A DNA stretch of 64,000 bases from Onchidella celtica (GCA_963931925.1 OZ007570.1:48328556-48392555); one strand, 5' to 3'. Counted from the first letter of the stretch, positions 46,879 through 59,429 are shown. Notes: generated by a model from the letters alone, not told the origin. Translations and numbers: made by a program.

Positions 46879-47193
46879 TAAAGCTGGGTTTTTTTTTATG
46901 TGTACGGAAACGGTAACAGAAACGTTAAAAACCCTTCGAGTAGTGAAATAGAAAGAATGTTTCACGTACAGGGAAACGCTTCCGACCGAACACACGAAAA
47001 CATTCTTTCTGTTTCACTACTTCAAGCAGAGCCTGAAACCTTTCCGTACACATGAAAACATTCTTTCTATTTCACTACTTGAAGCAGAGCCTAAAACGTT
47101 TCCGGACACATGAAAAAATTCTTTCTATTTCACTACTTTAAGGGTTTTTGACGTTTCCGTTGCCGTTTCCGTACATATGAAAACCCAGCTTTA
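46879..47193. mobile_element. Foldback MITE in gene C intron 1
   Basis: Begins TAAAGCTGGGTTTT and ends AAAACCCAGCTTTA. The inverted arms are about 75-80 bp (GTACGGAAACGG...AACGTTAAAAACCCTT / AAGGGTTTTTGACGTTTCCG). Between them is a unit of about 60 bp (ATTCTTTCTRTTTCACTACTT, then a pyrimidine/GCAGAGCC part) repeated roughly three times. The whole 315 bp can fold into a long hairpin. Non-coding. Confidence 0.7.
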
Positions 47194-47348
47194 TTGCCAT
47201 TTTACTGTAAGATAAAATAATGACAAAAAGGTGGCTACAAAAATATTATGAAATCAGAACACTCAGTTGATAGAAACTGCAACCAGATAGGTTAGCAATG
47301 ACTTAAATATCTCAGTAAAACAAATATATTGTTTGGACAACAGCATTA

Positions 47349-47558
47349 GGAAAGAGGCCTGTACGTCAGACCACAGAGTCAAGATAGTGAAGATACACTA
47401 AATCTATCCTGAACACTAAACTTTTGTTTTCTCTGATTGAGAGGGTAAGGGATAGGATTAGGGATAAGATAAGGTTTAGAGTTAGAGATAAGGACAAGAC
47501 TAAGGACAGGGTTAGAGTATCTCAATCGTGGGTGGTCGGGGCGTACGGAGCTCTTTCC
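47349..47558. mobile_element. MITE with telomere-like core, copy 2
   Basis: Left end GGAAAGAGGCCTGTACGTC and right end GGGGCGTACGGAGCTCTTTC are imperfectly inverted. The core has AGGGATAGGATTAGGGATAA and GACAGGGTTAGAG, degenerate TTAGGG-type repeats as in copy 1 (45127-45310). In gene C intron 1. Confidence 0.5.
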
Positions 47559-48224
47559 AAGCATCGGTATACATGTGGTAGTACATGTATTCATATTCAG
47601 ATCACATTTTTATTTAGAGTTATTAAATTATAGTTAATTGGAAACACACGTAGGCCTACGTTATCCAAGTAAGCAGATCTGCCATGTTGGGTATAATATA
47701 CAGTGGAGTTTGCATAATTCGAAGTATGCCCCCCCCCTCCCCCCGTGTATTGTATGCCGCAAATCATACGTTATTTATTACATCCCTTCTTGCACACCCC
47801 CCCCACACACACACATACACTCTCTCAGTCATAGGTAAATGTATGCCGTATGAGATCTTGTGATGAATTATTTTTTCTTAAGAATCCATCGCGCTGTGGT
47901 AGTAAGACAACAAAGCTGCACTGAATGACTCAGGCCTAGTGGTTCTGGCCAGCAATCTGTTGCTTGCCTTTGTCTTGGCAGCATGTATTGTGCCACCATA
48001 ATAATATGGTATGGGGGTGTCATTAGTCGATAATGTTGCAGCCTTGCTCGTGCCATTGTACTACCCTTACCCCTTTCCTTCCCCTCCTTCTGGTTCACTG
48101 ATTTTAAAAGTGGTTGAACCGGGCCTTGCTTGAACTTTGAGGGTGCTGAAGTTTCAGCCCATAGGAAGTTCAAATTTACGATAATTCGGTTCGAAATCGA
48201 ATTATGAAATACATGTACATGTAA

Positions 48225-49323
48225 TGTCACGATTAAGGTTGATGACCTTGTACGCCACGAGTATAGAGGGGGTAAACTTGGTAGGGGAGAAGGGGAGTTT
48301 TTTTAAGTTGTTGACTAGCATGAAAGATTACTATCACGAGGAAGGTCGGTGGCCTTGTGCGCCACGAGTCTAGGGGGGTGAGCTTAGCAGGGGAAAACAC
48401 GGTTTTTAACATTGTTGACGAGCGTGAATAGATACACACGACTCGCTTTAAACTAGTCGCGTGTGCAAAGGCCTCGGGAGTATAAGTAGAGGAGAAGTTC
48501 GACACACGTGGTTCCCAAGTTATTCATTCCTAAAGGAAGACGCAGAATTTATCGGTCCGGGCGACAAGTGGAAGGTCGTGCCAGTGGGGACCAGAAGTGT
48601 TAGGTGTGTGAGGGATCCATGATGTTCACATGTATTTCCCAATAAGAAGAATTTAATCGGTCCGGGCGACAAGTGGAAGGTCGTGCCATGGGGACCAGAA
48701 GTTGAGGAGTTCTGATGATAGGATGGGAACCCATCAGAAGCTCGTGAATCTACGATGGCGGGTGTGAACCGTCGATGTGCTGTGTGTTTGCAGAAGTTGA
48801 AGAGTCCTGAGGACGGGATGATAACCCCTCAAGGAGCTAGTAATCTACGATGGCGGGTGTGAACTGTGTGTTCTTATTTGTGAGAAGCCAGGGGCGTCTG
48901 TTTCCCCTTTTATCGTCGAAGTTAGAGATCTAGAAAGGATCGTGTGAACTCTGGAGAAGTGAAACTGCATCAACGAGGAGGGCAGCTGTTGACAGAAACT
49001 ATTAAGTATACGTAGTTAAGTTTATGGACAGAGGGATTAGATCTAGATGTGAAACGGGGAATAGAGAATAGCCATGATCCCCAAGAGTAAATTTGAAATA
49101 TCTCTGTTTTTGTGATTATGTATGTGATTATCATGAGTTGAATGTTTTGACATAAGTTTTGTCATGCATTTATAATTAAATATCGTTTAATTTAAATCTC
49201 ACTCCATGTGTCCGTTGATCGCTGGTCTGCTTGCTTGGCTTGTTAGCTGGGTTTGAAAGGTAAATAAGTTAGGTACTCATCACACACATGGTCGTGACCA
49301 TCTTCACGCACGTGATCGTGACA
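48225..49323 (+). mobile_element. Probable solo LTR
   Basis: Starts TGTCACGAT and ends ATCGTGACA, inverted TG...CA ends over about 1.1 kb. The flanks GTAA (48221-48224) and GTAG (49324-49327) may be a 4-bp target copy with one change. A TATA-like GTATAAGTAG lies near 48479. Inside are two sets of tandem duplicates: GGTCCGGGCGACAAGTGGAA at 48556 and 48658, and CTACGATGGCGGGTGTGAAC at 48751 and 48846. No internal coding part; unrelated to the other LTR families here. Confidence 0.6.
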
Positions 49324-49737
49324 GTAGTTATAAAGAAGAAAGAAATGCAGACTTTGAAATTACTTCGATTTAAAAGAAAGTTGAATTATCAAAGTTGATT
49401 TACGGTGGACCCCACACTATATTGAACACAATTTCACACTGCCAAAAACATTTATGATTTACACAGGATTTTTAATACCAATAAACCTTCCACTTTTGCG
49501 TCTGCAAATTTATGACGGATTTATGTAGGTTTTTGGACTTTATGTGGGTTTTATTTTTCAGCCCCCATTGCCAGTGTTATGGTCAATCTGACCAACTGCA
49601 GAATATGTGTCTTCCTGTCTGGAGTGGTCAGTTTTATTGGTTTCGTCAGCAGCAGCTTTGTAAATGAAATAGAATGGTTCTTTTTAACCATTACACTAGC
49701 AGGTAAATTTACGTGTTTGCCCACTCATCCAGTCCAG

Positions 49738-49849
49738 TCCATCCATCCATCCACCCATCCTTCCATCCACCCACTCATCCATCCATCCATCCATTAGTCC
49801 ATCCCTCTGCCCCTCTAATTCTATCCATCCATCCATTCATCCATCCATC
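49738..49849 (+). repeat. (CCAT)n microsatellite after gene C exon 2
   Basis: Interrupted CATC units about 35 bp after the donor, at the same place as in gene B. A solo LTR (49850-50412) has inserted into it, and the repeat continues after it at 50413-50433. Confidence 0.85.
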
Positions 49850-50412
49850 TGTAACAGCTGAGGTTGTTCTAGCACGTTATAGTAGGGGGGAGTTAGTAGA
49901 TCTAACTACAACCGTTTAGAAAACGAAACTATTACGAGATCCGACGATCGATTAGATAATACTTAAGTTTAATAACTGTATCTTAACAATAAAACACTAG
50001 GAAGGCACAGCGAACTACTAAATATCTTACGCCACACGAGAAGGAAAACTCACTTACTCACCGACCAACCACTCACATCGGTCCATATATATAGACATTT
50101 CTACAGAAAGTTCCCGAAATTAATCTAACCTCTGCCCTCGCCCGAAACACACAAACCAACCAATCACGTATCAATACGTCACCAGGTTACATCACTCAAG
50201 GCCAAATCTGGTGTAAACATCTATATCTACACCATTATCGAACGTTCAGGAACATACTAATATTTACGAGGCAAAAAACTACTCACAAGAAAGGGAGGGC
50301 AAGGTCACTCTGGCGAACGTCAACAATAAAATGAAAAAAGAAGTGAACACATGCTCAGTCATCAGCATAACAAGCAACGGGAAAGGGCAAGGGGTAGCTT
50401 GCAGACGCTACA
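49850..50412 (-). mobile_element. Solo LTR (family 2), copy 1
   Basis: On the + strand it starts TGTAACAG and ends GACGCTACA. CCATC flanks both sides (49845-49849 and 50413-50417), a 5-bp target copy, although the surrounding CCAT repeat weakens this test. A TATATATAG stretch (about 50084) and AT-rich ends suggest that transcription runs on the minus strand. Similar in order to 53335-53938: AGCACGTTAT, AACGAAACT, TTTAATAACTGTA, GGAACGTTCAG-like, TTACATCACTCAAGG. No internal region remains. Confidence 0.7.
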
Positions 50413-50934
50413 CCATCCATTCATCCACCCATCCATTTTTCTCATGTATTTACATCTTTCACCTTAGTTTTCTTCCAGCTTTGCCGAATATTGATAAATT
50501 TGAGAATGACTTGCTATATTGCTGCAAACGGTTTGAAAGAAATATAATATCCATGAAAAGTCATACAATCAATTAAGTGGCTTTGCAGTTTGGTTGCTGT
50601 AATCCATTTTGTTTTGATGTAATTTAACTTCAAAAAGAGTACACAAATTTGTGGCATTTGCACTTATTTCAACACTCTTTTCATGCTGGACCTGATACCA
50701 AAATAATTATGTCATTGAATGAAATTGAAATAAGCTAAAATACATTTATTCCCTTTAAAATCAGTGGATATTACATCATTGCTTCAGGGCTAGGACAGTC
50801 GCTGTGTCAGGTTGGAGGAACTGTGGTCCTTGCCTTTTACTTTCCGTCCATGACATCTGTCGTTACTGGCATTTGCCTGGCCGGTTGTGCACTGGGTAGT
50901 TTTGTCCACCCACCTCTGTTACAGTTACTAGTGG

Positions 50935-51003
50935 GTGAGTATGCGACATGATGTCAGTTTTCGTGAACCAAGGAAATAGAACCAGCAAGGAATTGAAATG
51001 GCA

Positions 51004-51046
<43 letters not shown>

Positions 51047-51872
51047 AGAAGCAGGGAGTAATAAGTAATATGGGATAGAGAGGGGGCATTAAATAGAAAA
51101 GATTAACGTGTTTGTTCTGCAAGGGTCTTGTTTTGGACTGATGACAGTGGCTGCACAAAAAATGGTGAATGTTTTAATTTAAAAAAGAATAAAAAGTTGT
51201 GTGTTTTATGTGAAATGTAAAAATGTGTGATGCGCCTTGAATGTCCCCAAGGCGATTGGGCGCTACATAAATACATTTATTGTTAATATTTATTATTGTT
51301 ATCATTATTATTATTATTTAAAAAATCAAGAAGTAGTTGCAATACATAAATAGAAGAAGTGGAAAATGGACAACAGGAGAACGAAGTGGTAGTGTGTGTC
51401 GATATTTCCCTTTCTCATATGAAATGAATACAGTGATAAAGAGAAGAATATTAGCGCAAATGGCGCCACAATGCATGAACCTGCAACCAATGTCACATTC
51501 ATAATTCACCACCATTGCCTCAATGGTGGAAAATCAAATTTTAGATACTACTCTCTTCCAATTTGTAAAATAAATTATCTCATCTTAAAACAAAACAGAA
51601 AAAACCAACAATACACCCATCATTTATATCCTAATATCATGTTCTCACTCCATCTCCCCGGTAAAAAAGCAAAAAATGGAAAAAAGGATACTTTCTTAAA
51701 CATATCTCTCCAATCAAAATTTCAGCTTTTCTCTCCCAATTTATAATCATTTGTGCCCTTTAAACAAAGCTCTCAAATCCAATCATTTAATAATTATGGC
51801 AACAGCAATGAATGATGAGTTGCTGTTGCCCTATATGCCAGGTTCCATATCCGCATACTGTTGTCTCACCAG
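50935..51872 (+). other. Gene C intron 3 with (GA)n and a SINE-like tail
   Basis: (GA)n at 51006-51041. A SINE-like tail at about 51215-51320 reads GATGCGCCTTGAATGTCCCC, then GGGCGCTACATAAATACATT and (ATT)n. The rest is AT-rich with nothing recognised. Confidence 0.5.
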
Positions 51873-52449
51873 ATAGTTATGGCCTGAAATGGGCATTTGC
51901 AATACCAGGAGCCATTGCCTTGAATTCATGCGTATGTGGGCTGACTTTCAGGCCAACACAGTCTGAAGAAAGGAAAAGCCATACGCAGAAATCGGACGGA
52001 GGAGTGTTGAAGGTAAGTGACAGTAAATAAATAAATTTGTCATTTGAGCTCCACATGAAATTCTATAACTTGACTGTAAATCTAAATTATAATTAAACTA
52101 ATTAAATTCATCTCTGCTTATATCAACGATAGTCAAAGAGATATAATGAGATAGTGAGGCATAAAACCCAAATTAACAATGCTGTTTCTGCCAGGCCCTT
52201 GTGTGTATGTCAACATATACACGAAATGTGGATATAACTTAAAGACAAATAGACAAAGTGAATAAGAATCAGAAATATCAAAATCCACATCACTGTTACT
52301 CTGGTTTGTTACAAATGGATCCGCCTCAAGATTCTCTTGGTTATAAACAGATCTGATACTGTCTATAGGCCAGAGTTTTTATTAGATTTTGTAGCCTTTG
52401 GCCTACCTATAGTAGTGCTGCAGAAGAAGTATCACATAGAGAAATTTAT

Positions 52450-52492
<43 letters not shown>

Positions 52493-52925
52493 CTCACTCT
52501 GTGCATGCCATTGAAGTTAAAAAACTGGAATCAGACTTAGATAAAATTGTGCTTTATCTGTACTGCATGCACTGGTGTTCTCTTCAAAACATCCCCTAGG
52601 TACCCATCATTTCTACGTTGTCTTTTAAAATTAATGCTGTACTTTTAATGTATGGATCCTGTGTCTATAGTTTAGATTTGAATCCACTGGATACCTTTTT
52701 GAATAATTGCAGTTATACCCTTTGTGAAATATGGCATGCATCTAGCTAAAGTGTCTTGTTATGGCGAATTTCGGAGGGCAAAAACTATCCACTGTATCTT
52801 TTTCTGTTTGCTTTCATGTGTATTATTGTTGTGGCCCACGCCAAATTTTAAAAAAAAAAAAAAAAGTTTGGACCATAGCCAGACATTACAATTTATTTAG
52901 AAATGTAATTTTCATCTTTCACATT

Positions 52926-53165
52926 TCACCTAGGCATTGTCCATCCGCTGCAGGCTGTGTGTAGCCCTCCGACAATGACTTCCATTCCTTTCTGTCTGAT
53001 GTCTTCTTCATCCATGTTGTTCCCCCCCCCCTTTTTAATAACAACCTGCCATCTTCTTCCCGGTTGTCCTCGTGCTCTTTTTCCTGTCTGGGGTTGCCAT
53101 TCAGTGCAGCGTTTTGTCCATCTATTATCATTCGTCCTTCCCATACGTCCGGCCCAAATTCCACT
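52926..53165 (-). mobile_element. LINE ORF2 C-terminal fragment
   Basis: Two overlapping minus-strand frames together show a typical end of LINE ORF2 proteins: GKRARGQPGRRWQ in one frame and TTWMKKTSDRKEWKSLSEGY in the other, so a frameshift separates them. No RT motif is present. The clade is not clear. Confidence 0.5.
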
Positions 53166-53334
53166 TTTGTTGTAGCATGAATTTTGCGACGTCTGTTACT
53201 TTTGTTTGTTTGCGTATTTCGGCGTAGGCCTATATGTATGTAATTAGAACATCAAATTAATGCAGTACTTTTAATGTATAGATCATGTGTCTGTAGATCT
53301 GAATCCACTAGAGACCTCTGTGAATAATGAAAAG

Positions 53335-53938
53335 TGTAACAGTTGATGCAAATTTCAGCACGTTATGATGGGGAGAGTCAGATGAACTGATCGTTTACCC
53401 CTTAAAAAACGAAACTGTCTCGAACTGTTGTAGAAATAAATGACAGGATCCGATGAACAATTAATACTAACTTTAATAACTGTAAACACGAGCTGATATC
53501 CACAAGTTACTTACACCTATCAGGGAAGGCACTATAATATATCTGACCACGACTAGATTTACACCTACGACCTGCATCCATGGTTTGCACACCTCCTGCT
53601 CGCCTGGCCCTCCTTATATATATTCTGTCCAGGAACGTTCAGTAAGCGGCTTAACCGCCCCATAAGCACGAGACAGACCTAGATCGTTCGGGACACATAC
53701 CAGCCACCCAATCGTACACAGACACGTCACAGAATTACATCACTCAAGGTCGACCTAGCGTAATCTCGGACACCGCAGTACCTTCTAGATTTTCTAGACA
53801 TTCTACAGTGAAACAAACAAACCACATCAAAGAAAAATACCGGCCTTGCTGGCGAGAGGGGGGAGGAAGGTCGCCGAGTGAGACTCGCCAAGCGGGGGGG
53901 TGAGAAAATATCGATCGTCCTACTAGTGGGACGCTACA
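53335..53938 (-). mobile_element. Solo LTR (family 2), copy 2
   Basis: TGTAACAG...GACGCTACA on the + strand, flanked by an exact 5-bp copy AAAAG (53330-53334 and 53939-53943). It shares ordered blocks with 49850-50412 but is clearly diverged from it. TATATATAT near 53617. No internal region, so LTR-LTR recombination is likely. Confidence 0.75.
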
Positions 53939-54089
53939 AAAAGTTTGGAGCAAAACACTGTGGAGAATCCCTGTCAAGATCTGTCTCCACGAGATTCATG
54001 ATGCGAAATCAACACACCACAGGAAAACTGCCTGTGCAAGTGTGCAGTGGCGTTCCGACTGCGGGGCCACAGGGGCGGTTGCCCTGGGT

Positions 54090-54353
54090 GCAAAATTTCA
54101 GAACTCTCACTATCACTGTTTCAACTGCTGCATGCCCAGTTGTGAAAGAAGTTTCTCTAAACTTAAACTAATCAAAGCTTATCAGAGATCTACAAAGAGC
54201 CAAGAAAGACTGAGTAACCTAGCAATACTGTCAATTGAGAGGGGTTTCAGTGTAGATTTCAATACTGTTATTGAAAAATTTGCACAAAGTAAAATCAGGC
54301 GACCTCAAGTAGATTTAAGTTTAATGGTATTAAATGCACTTTACTTTAATTAA
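54090..54353 (+). pseudogene. hAT transposase C-terminal fragment
   Basis: RTLTITVSTAACP in one frame, then SCERSFSKLKLIKAYQRSTK and ERLSNLAILSIE in the next: the hAT dimerisation region (usual form ...STA.CERSFS.LK.IK). One frameshift lies at about 54133. It ends at TAA 54351-54353. The rest of the transposase and the element ends are not visible; the solo LTR lies just to the left. Confidence 0.8.
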
Positions 54354-54422
54354 ATACGATATAGTGTGCTTTTGAGGGGAAGGGGAGGGGAGGGGGACTG
54401 GGGTTAAGGGGTTCAAATACAG

Positions 54423-55870
54423 ATAAGATAAGATAAGATAAATTTTATTCGTCCTTGTACAAGGAAATTTGGTTTGATCATTGAATACATAACAATACTG
54501 TTACAGAAATCATGATATATATAGCGCGCGCACACGCACACACACACACATACATATGTATGTATACACACACACTAATAAATAAACAAAATTAACAGTG
54601 CGCACAATATGCTTCTGTTACTAAATCACATTGACCTGGCACGCAAGACACAATTTAACTGTACACAAATTACGATCAAGGTGACGACATTATTGCAACA
54701 TCCTAGTTGATGATGGAATAAACGATTTAAAGTAGCGCTCAGTTTTAGTTTTCTTTGACAACAGCCTTAAACTTCTTACAGTCTTATGTATTCTTTGTTC
54801 AGGGGATGTTGGGGGTCATTTATTATTTTATTAGCTTTTTTAATACAAGTGGCAGTGTACAGCTCATCAAAAGATGGCAGATCACAGTTACAAATTTTTG
54901 AGGCTTTTTTGATTAAAATATTGATCTTATTTTTATCTTTTTGTAAGATGTTACCCCCCAAACAGTCAATTCCATACATTAAAACGCTCTGAATAGCCAT
55001 GGTGTAAAATATTTTCAGAATGCCTTTGCTAACTTTTAAAAAGCGGAGCTTTCTGAGGAAATACATGCGCTGGTTGGCTTTCTTGTATACATATGTTACA
55101 TGCGCATGCCAGTTAAGAAATGAATCAATAGTAATGCCAAGATATTTGGCCTCTTTGACAATTTCGACCTCTTCGTTGTTGATAGTAAGAGGACAAACAG
55201 GATCATAGTTATTTTTCCTAAAGTCAAAAGCAAGCTCTTTTGTTTTCTTAACATTCAGTAGAAGGTAGTTGTTATTACACCAACGATAAAAAGATTGTAC
55301 AATGTTAGAATATTCGTGGCCAGAGTTAGGTAAGAGACCTAAAATAGCAGAGTCGTCGGCAAATTTAAGAAGGTGAACGTCATTGTGTGTTACAGTAAAC
55401 TTGTTTGTATACAATGTGTACAAGACCGGTGACAGCAGGCAGCCCTGAGGTGCTCCTGTGTTTGTTGTGAGTAATTTGGAAAAATGTGTTGTTTATATCC
55501 TATATCCACATACTGACTTCTCTGTGTTAAAAATTCAAAGATCCAGCTCTTTAAAAAAGAACTTAGGTGTAGGCTGGTAAGCTTTTGAAACATTAAGTGC
55601 GGTTGTATGGTGTTAAAAGCAGACGAAAAATCGACTAGGAGCACACGAACACAGGTTTTTACCAGTGTCTAAATGACTGTAGATGTTATGCAATAAAAAC
55701 AATAAGGCGTCTTCTGTGTTCCTGTTTTCTTTGTATGCAAATTGCAAAGGGTCAAGATTTTGTTTGACCTCCTTCATTAGTTCAATTAGAACAAGTTTTT
55801 CAAAGCATTTAAAGATAATGGAAGTTAAGGCAACTGGGCGAAGAGGCAGGCTGGTGAAAAGGTCTCAGAA
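54423..55870 (-). mobile_element. CR1/L2-like LINE, longer 5'-truncated copy
   Basis: Minus-strand RT pieces, in order from the right: RPVALTSIIFKCFEKLVLIE, DPLQFAYKENRNTEDALLFL, VDFSSAFNTIQPH (motif A), then after frameshifts LYTNKFTVTHNDVHLLKFAD with the FADDSAILGLL catalytic motif, YLGITIDSFLNWHAH and the C-terminal part (215-codon frame, 54776-55423). The 3' UTR ends in (TCTTA)n at 54423-54440. It is about 90% like the 37053-38133 copy by eye. Frameshifts near 55440 and 55640 make it inactive. Confidence 0.8.
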
Positions 55871-57889
55871 TGTGGTAATGGTCCACAGGTCAAGGGGCAC
55901 AATACTTGCCTTGCCCCAGGATCTGTCAACCCACACTACGTACGCCACTGCATTTGGTTGTTATGGAGGAAAATAAGAAAACAAGCTCTTTTTTTGTATT
56001 TCAGGAGAAAATTTAGGTGTTGAGAACCGACACAGGCAAGGAAAAAAAAAAGCTACCCTGATCTAGCTCTGAAGTTTCATCAAATTTCTAGAGAATCTCA
56101 AGAGCAACGGAATAATACATATGAAAGCAAACAGAGAAAGATACAGAAGATCGTTTTTGCTCTCCGTAGTTCGCCTCAACAAGACACTTTAGCTAGACTA
56201 GCTGTATGCCATATGTCACTGAGGGTCCTTACCATGTCACTTCATGTAGGCCTGTTAATGAGTTTATTGAGTTGTAATAATTCGAGTAACGATGCCGTGT
56301 AAGATGTGTAGACCATAGATGTGCTCATAAACGCTCTGGGAAAGAGTATTTCTCTCATGGGATAGTAAAGAGAGTCTTCGGATCTATCTTTTAAGTGTAT
56401 CGTCACTATCTTTATCTTCATCATAATCACCAACCACCACTACAGATAATATCAGCAGTATTACAAGATGAATTTTACTATCATTTTTACAGTCAGCCCT
56501 GCTATCATGACTCACTCACACTTTCTGAAATACATCAATATAAAAGGCATATGAGTATAATTATTTATTTAGAACCAATAAAACAACAACAAAAAAAACA
56601 ACAAACAAACAAAACACGGAAATTCCAAACCTAGCCTTTTAAGAATAAACTATGTAAAACCCATTTGAATATCATGAAAAGTGGTATTGATGTAAGGAAA
56701 CACTCAGCTGGTGCATATTTAAAGCATAAGAGTCTTTAGAACTTACTTGTATTTACAGCCGGAGAGCATTATAGAGATGAATAATATTGATTCCAAACAC
56801 AATGAGGAGTTTAATTGCTTTCAATTAGTAACATATGCTGTCTGTATTGGTTTACTATTAGTATTAGCACTACTTTCTAGTATTTTAACAAAATTAGCTT
56901 GTTGCCCACATAAACACTTTTTTTTTTTGAGTTAGGACCGTCGCCAGACATTGCAATGTATTTTACAAGTAATTAGGACAAGCTTACTTGATTAAACGAC
57001 TACATATATAAAACAAATGTATACAGCAGATATATAAGAGAAAAATATATAATAGGCCCTTCCATGGTTTCAAAATCCTCTAATATGATATACATGTAGT
57101 ATAATGAATCTGTTATGCACACATGATAATAATAAGTACAATGAAAATCTACATTATACAGCATCCAGTCCTGTCATTTTTTTGTTTGAGCTTTTTTGAG
57201 AGTTAACATTTATTCTAGAGCATACATTTGTAAACTTTGTTTTTCCATTTCTTCCACTCTGTCATTCTCAGTGATACAAAGACTGGCTAATACAATAGGT
57301 CTTTGGACATGTACATGTACTTCAAGGCAGACTTACCGCAAAGTGGATTGCGCGTATTCTGTCAGTCTACTGTGTTTTGGAAAGCAGTGAGCTGAGGGAC
57401 AATAAAAAAGGATCCCCATTTAGTTTTCAGAGTGACATAATAAAAATTATTCACAAACTGTGTGAAAAACAAACTGCTGCTCATAGTTCCGGTCACTTGA
57501 ACTCCCTAGGATTATGTTTTTGAGGTTTGGAGGCAGAACTGTTGTGTAATTATTTTTTTTCATTTCATTTCAGACACTGTTCGGAGGCTGTTTCCACCAT
57601 CTGAAGATTTTCCAAGATCCAGCTTTCTCATTCATTGTGTTTGCAACATTTGCATTTTCTGTGGCATTCAAAACTGTTGTTTTATTTCTGCCAGAATATG
57701 TAGTAGAAAATATAGGTAAGAGATGCTCTGCTTGTTATGATGAATCTGTTTTTCTGGTTTTTTCCTTATCTTATTCCATTCATTCATCCAGCCACTGGTT
57801 AGAATATATATATCAATTCATCATAGATCTACCCATCTCTCCTGTCATTTTTCCACATCATACATCCATTCTCCATTTTACTTATCCAT

Positions 57890-58050
57890 TTATTCACCTA
57901 CCCGCCCATCTACCTATCCATCCATCTGTCCATCCATCCATTCATCCATCCTTTCTTCCTTCCTTCCTTCTTTCCTTTCTTCCTTCCTTCCTTCCTTCCT
58001 TCCATCTTTCCAGCCATTCATCTGTCCATGCATCTGTCCATTCATCCATC
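57890..58050 (+). repeat. (CCAT)n and (CCTT)n microsatellite after gene C exon 5
   Basis: CATC units followed by a CTTCCTTC run (57950-58005). Same place as in gene B intron 5. Confidence 0.85.
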
Positions 58051-58367
58051 ATGTTCACTTCATATGTGTCTTTCTTAATGTTATAATACTTTGTCAATTA
58101 TTGCACTTCTAATTTTTTTGGCAGGACTGAGTCACCAAGAAGCATCGATGGCAGCAGCAACTGTAGGCATTGGAAGTGCAATCTCTCGTGTCTTTGTTGG
58201 TTTTGCAGCTGCTGATCTCAAAATTGGTGCTTCACTTATGTTTATAGGTGGGTTTGTGTTGTATTTTGTGTGGGTACGTGGTTGTTTACTATACTGGATA
58301 TTGAAACATTAATTCTATTGTTTTATTTTCATTTTTTGTGCCCGTCCACCCTATCTTCATAGGTCTG

Positions 58368-58590
58368 TTCGTCCATCCATCCATCTGTCCATCCACCCAA
58401 TGGCCCATATGTCTATCCATCCATCCATCCATCCATCCATCATCAATCCATCCATCCATCCATCCATCCATCCATATATCCATCCATCCCTCCATCCATC
58501 CAATCCATCCATCGATCCATCTTATCCTATCCATCCACCCATCCATCCAATCCATATATCCAATCCATCCATCCATCTATCCATTAACCC
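58368..58590 (+). repeat. (CCAT)n microsatellite in gene C intron 6
   Basis: Long interrupted ATCC array about 120 bp after the exon 6 donor. It produces false His-Pro-Ser or Trp-Met-Asp open frames. Confidence 0.9.
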
Positions 58591-59429
58591 ATTGGAAGAC
58601 TTTTACACTTCTCCTCTGACTCAGCAAACATAACCAGAAAAGTGAAGGGTGGGGTGGAGAGGGCCTAAAATATTTTGTTTTTCATTAAAAAAAAACACAC
58701 AAAAAAAGTGAACATTTTATTTCACAAATTGAAAATTATGTGCTGCCAGATTCAGAATGAAATAAAAATACAACGTGAGCAGTTTGATGCCTGAAGACGG
58801 TGAAACTTGGCGGTTCTTCCTCATGTTTGTTTTCAATTCAACAGGAATGAATGCAGTGGCATTCTTGGTGTGCATGATGTCCAGTTTCTTATTCAGTTTT
58901 CATGGTGGGGTATACATCATCTCATTTTCAATTGGAGTTTATGCAAGTAAGTGTTTTTTTGTTTCATTGTTTATTGTCACTTTGACTGTCATCAGCATTA
59001 CCGCGTGTAGCGTAATCCCATGGGATAATCGCATATCAGCCAGTATAAATCTATCAAATTACTTTATATCTGAAAAGCCACTATTTGGGATCTTCTTGTG
59101 ATTACCACCATCATGCATAAATCTCTGTGTAAATAAACTCATCCCATTTTTATAATCTCTTATGAAACTTATGTTGATAAAATAAAGCTCAGTCCCAACT
59201 GGTGGTTCTTGCCTCTCCATTTATTCATACACCATGGCTTTATTTTGCCCTGCTGGTAGTTTTTTTCACAATTAAGAACATTTCCTGCTATTTCTCTTTA
59301 TATTTTTAACTTCCACCCGCAAACTTGTGAGAGCATAACAGGGCAGGTTGGATTCCATAGACCTAGCAACAGATGGAAACGTTCCTTTTGTGTATCGTCC
59401 AGGTGCATGGGAGCATGATGAACTGATCT

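Larger units (their letters stand above)
52013..57573 (+). other. Gene C intron 4, filled with mobile elements
   Basis: 5561 bp against 352 bp for the same intron in gene B. It contains (GA)n at 52455-52491, a LINE C-terminal fragment, a solo LTR, a hAT fragment and a CR1/L2-like LINE. Nothing is recognised in 55880-57573 apart from a short match of 56936-56965 to 52870-52890. Confidence 0.6.

Noticed and set aside
58289..58633. Ile-His-Pro-Ser and Trp-Met-Asp repeat proteins
   Set aside because: These are translations of the (CCAT)n array in both directions.
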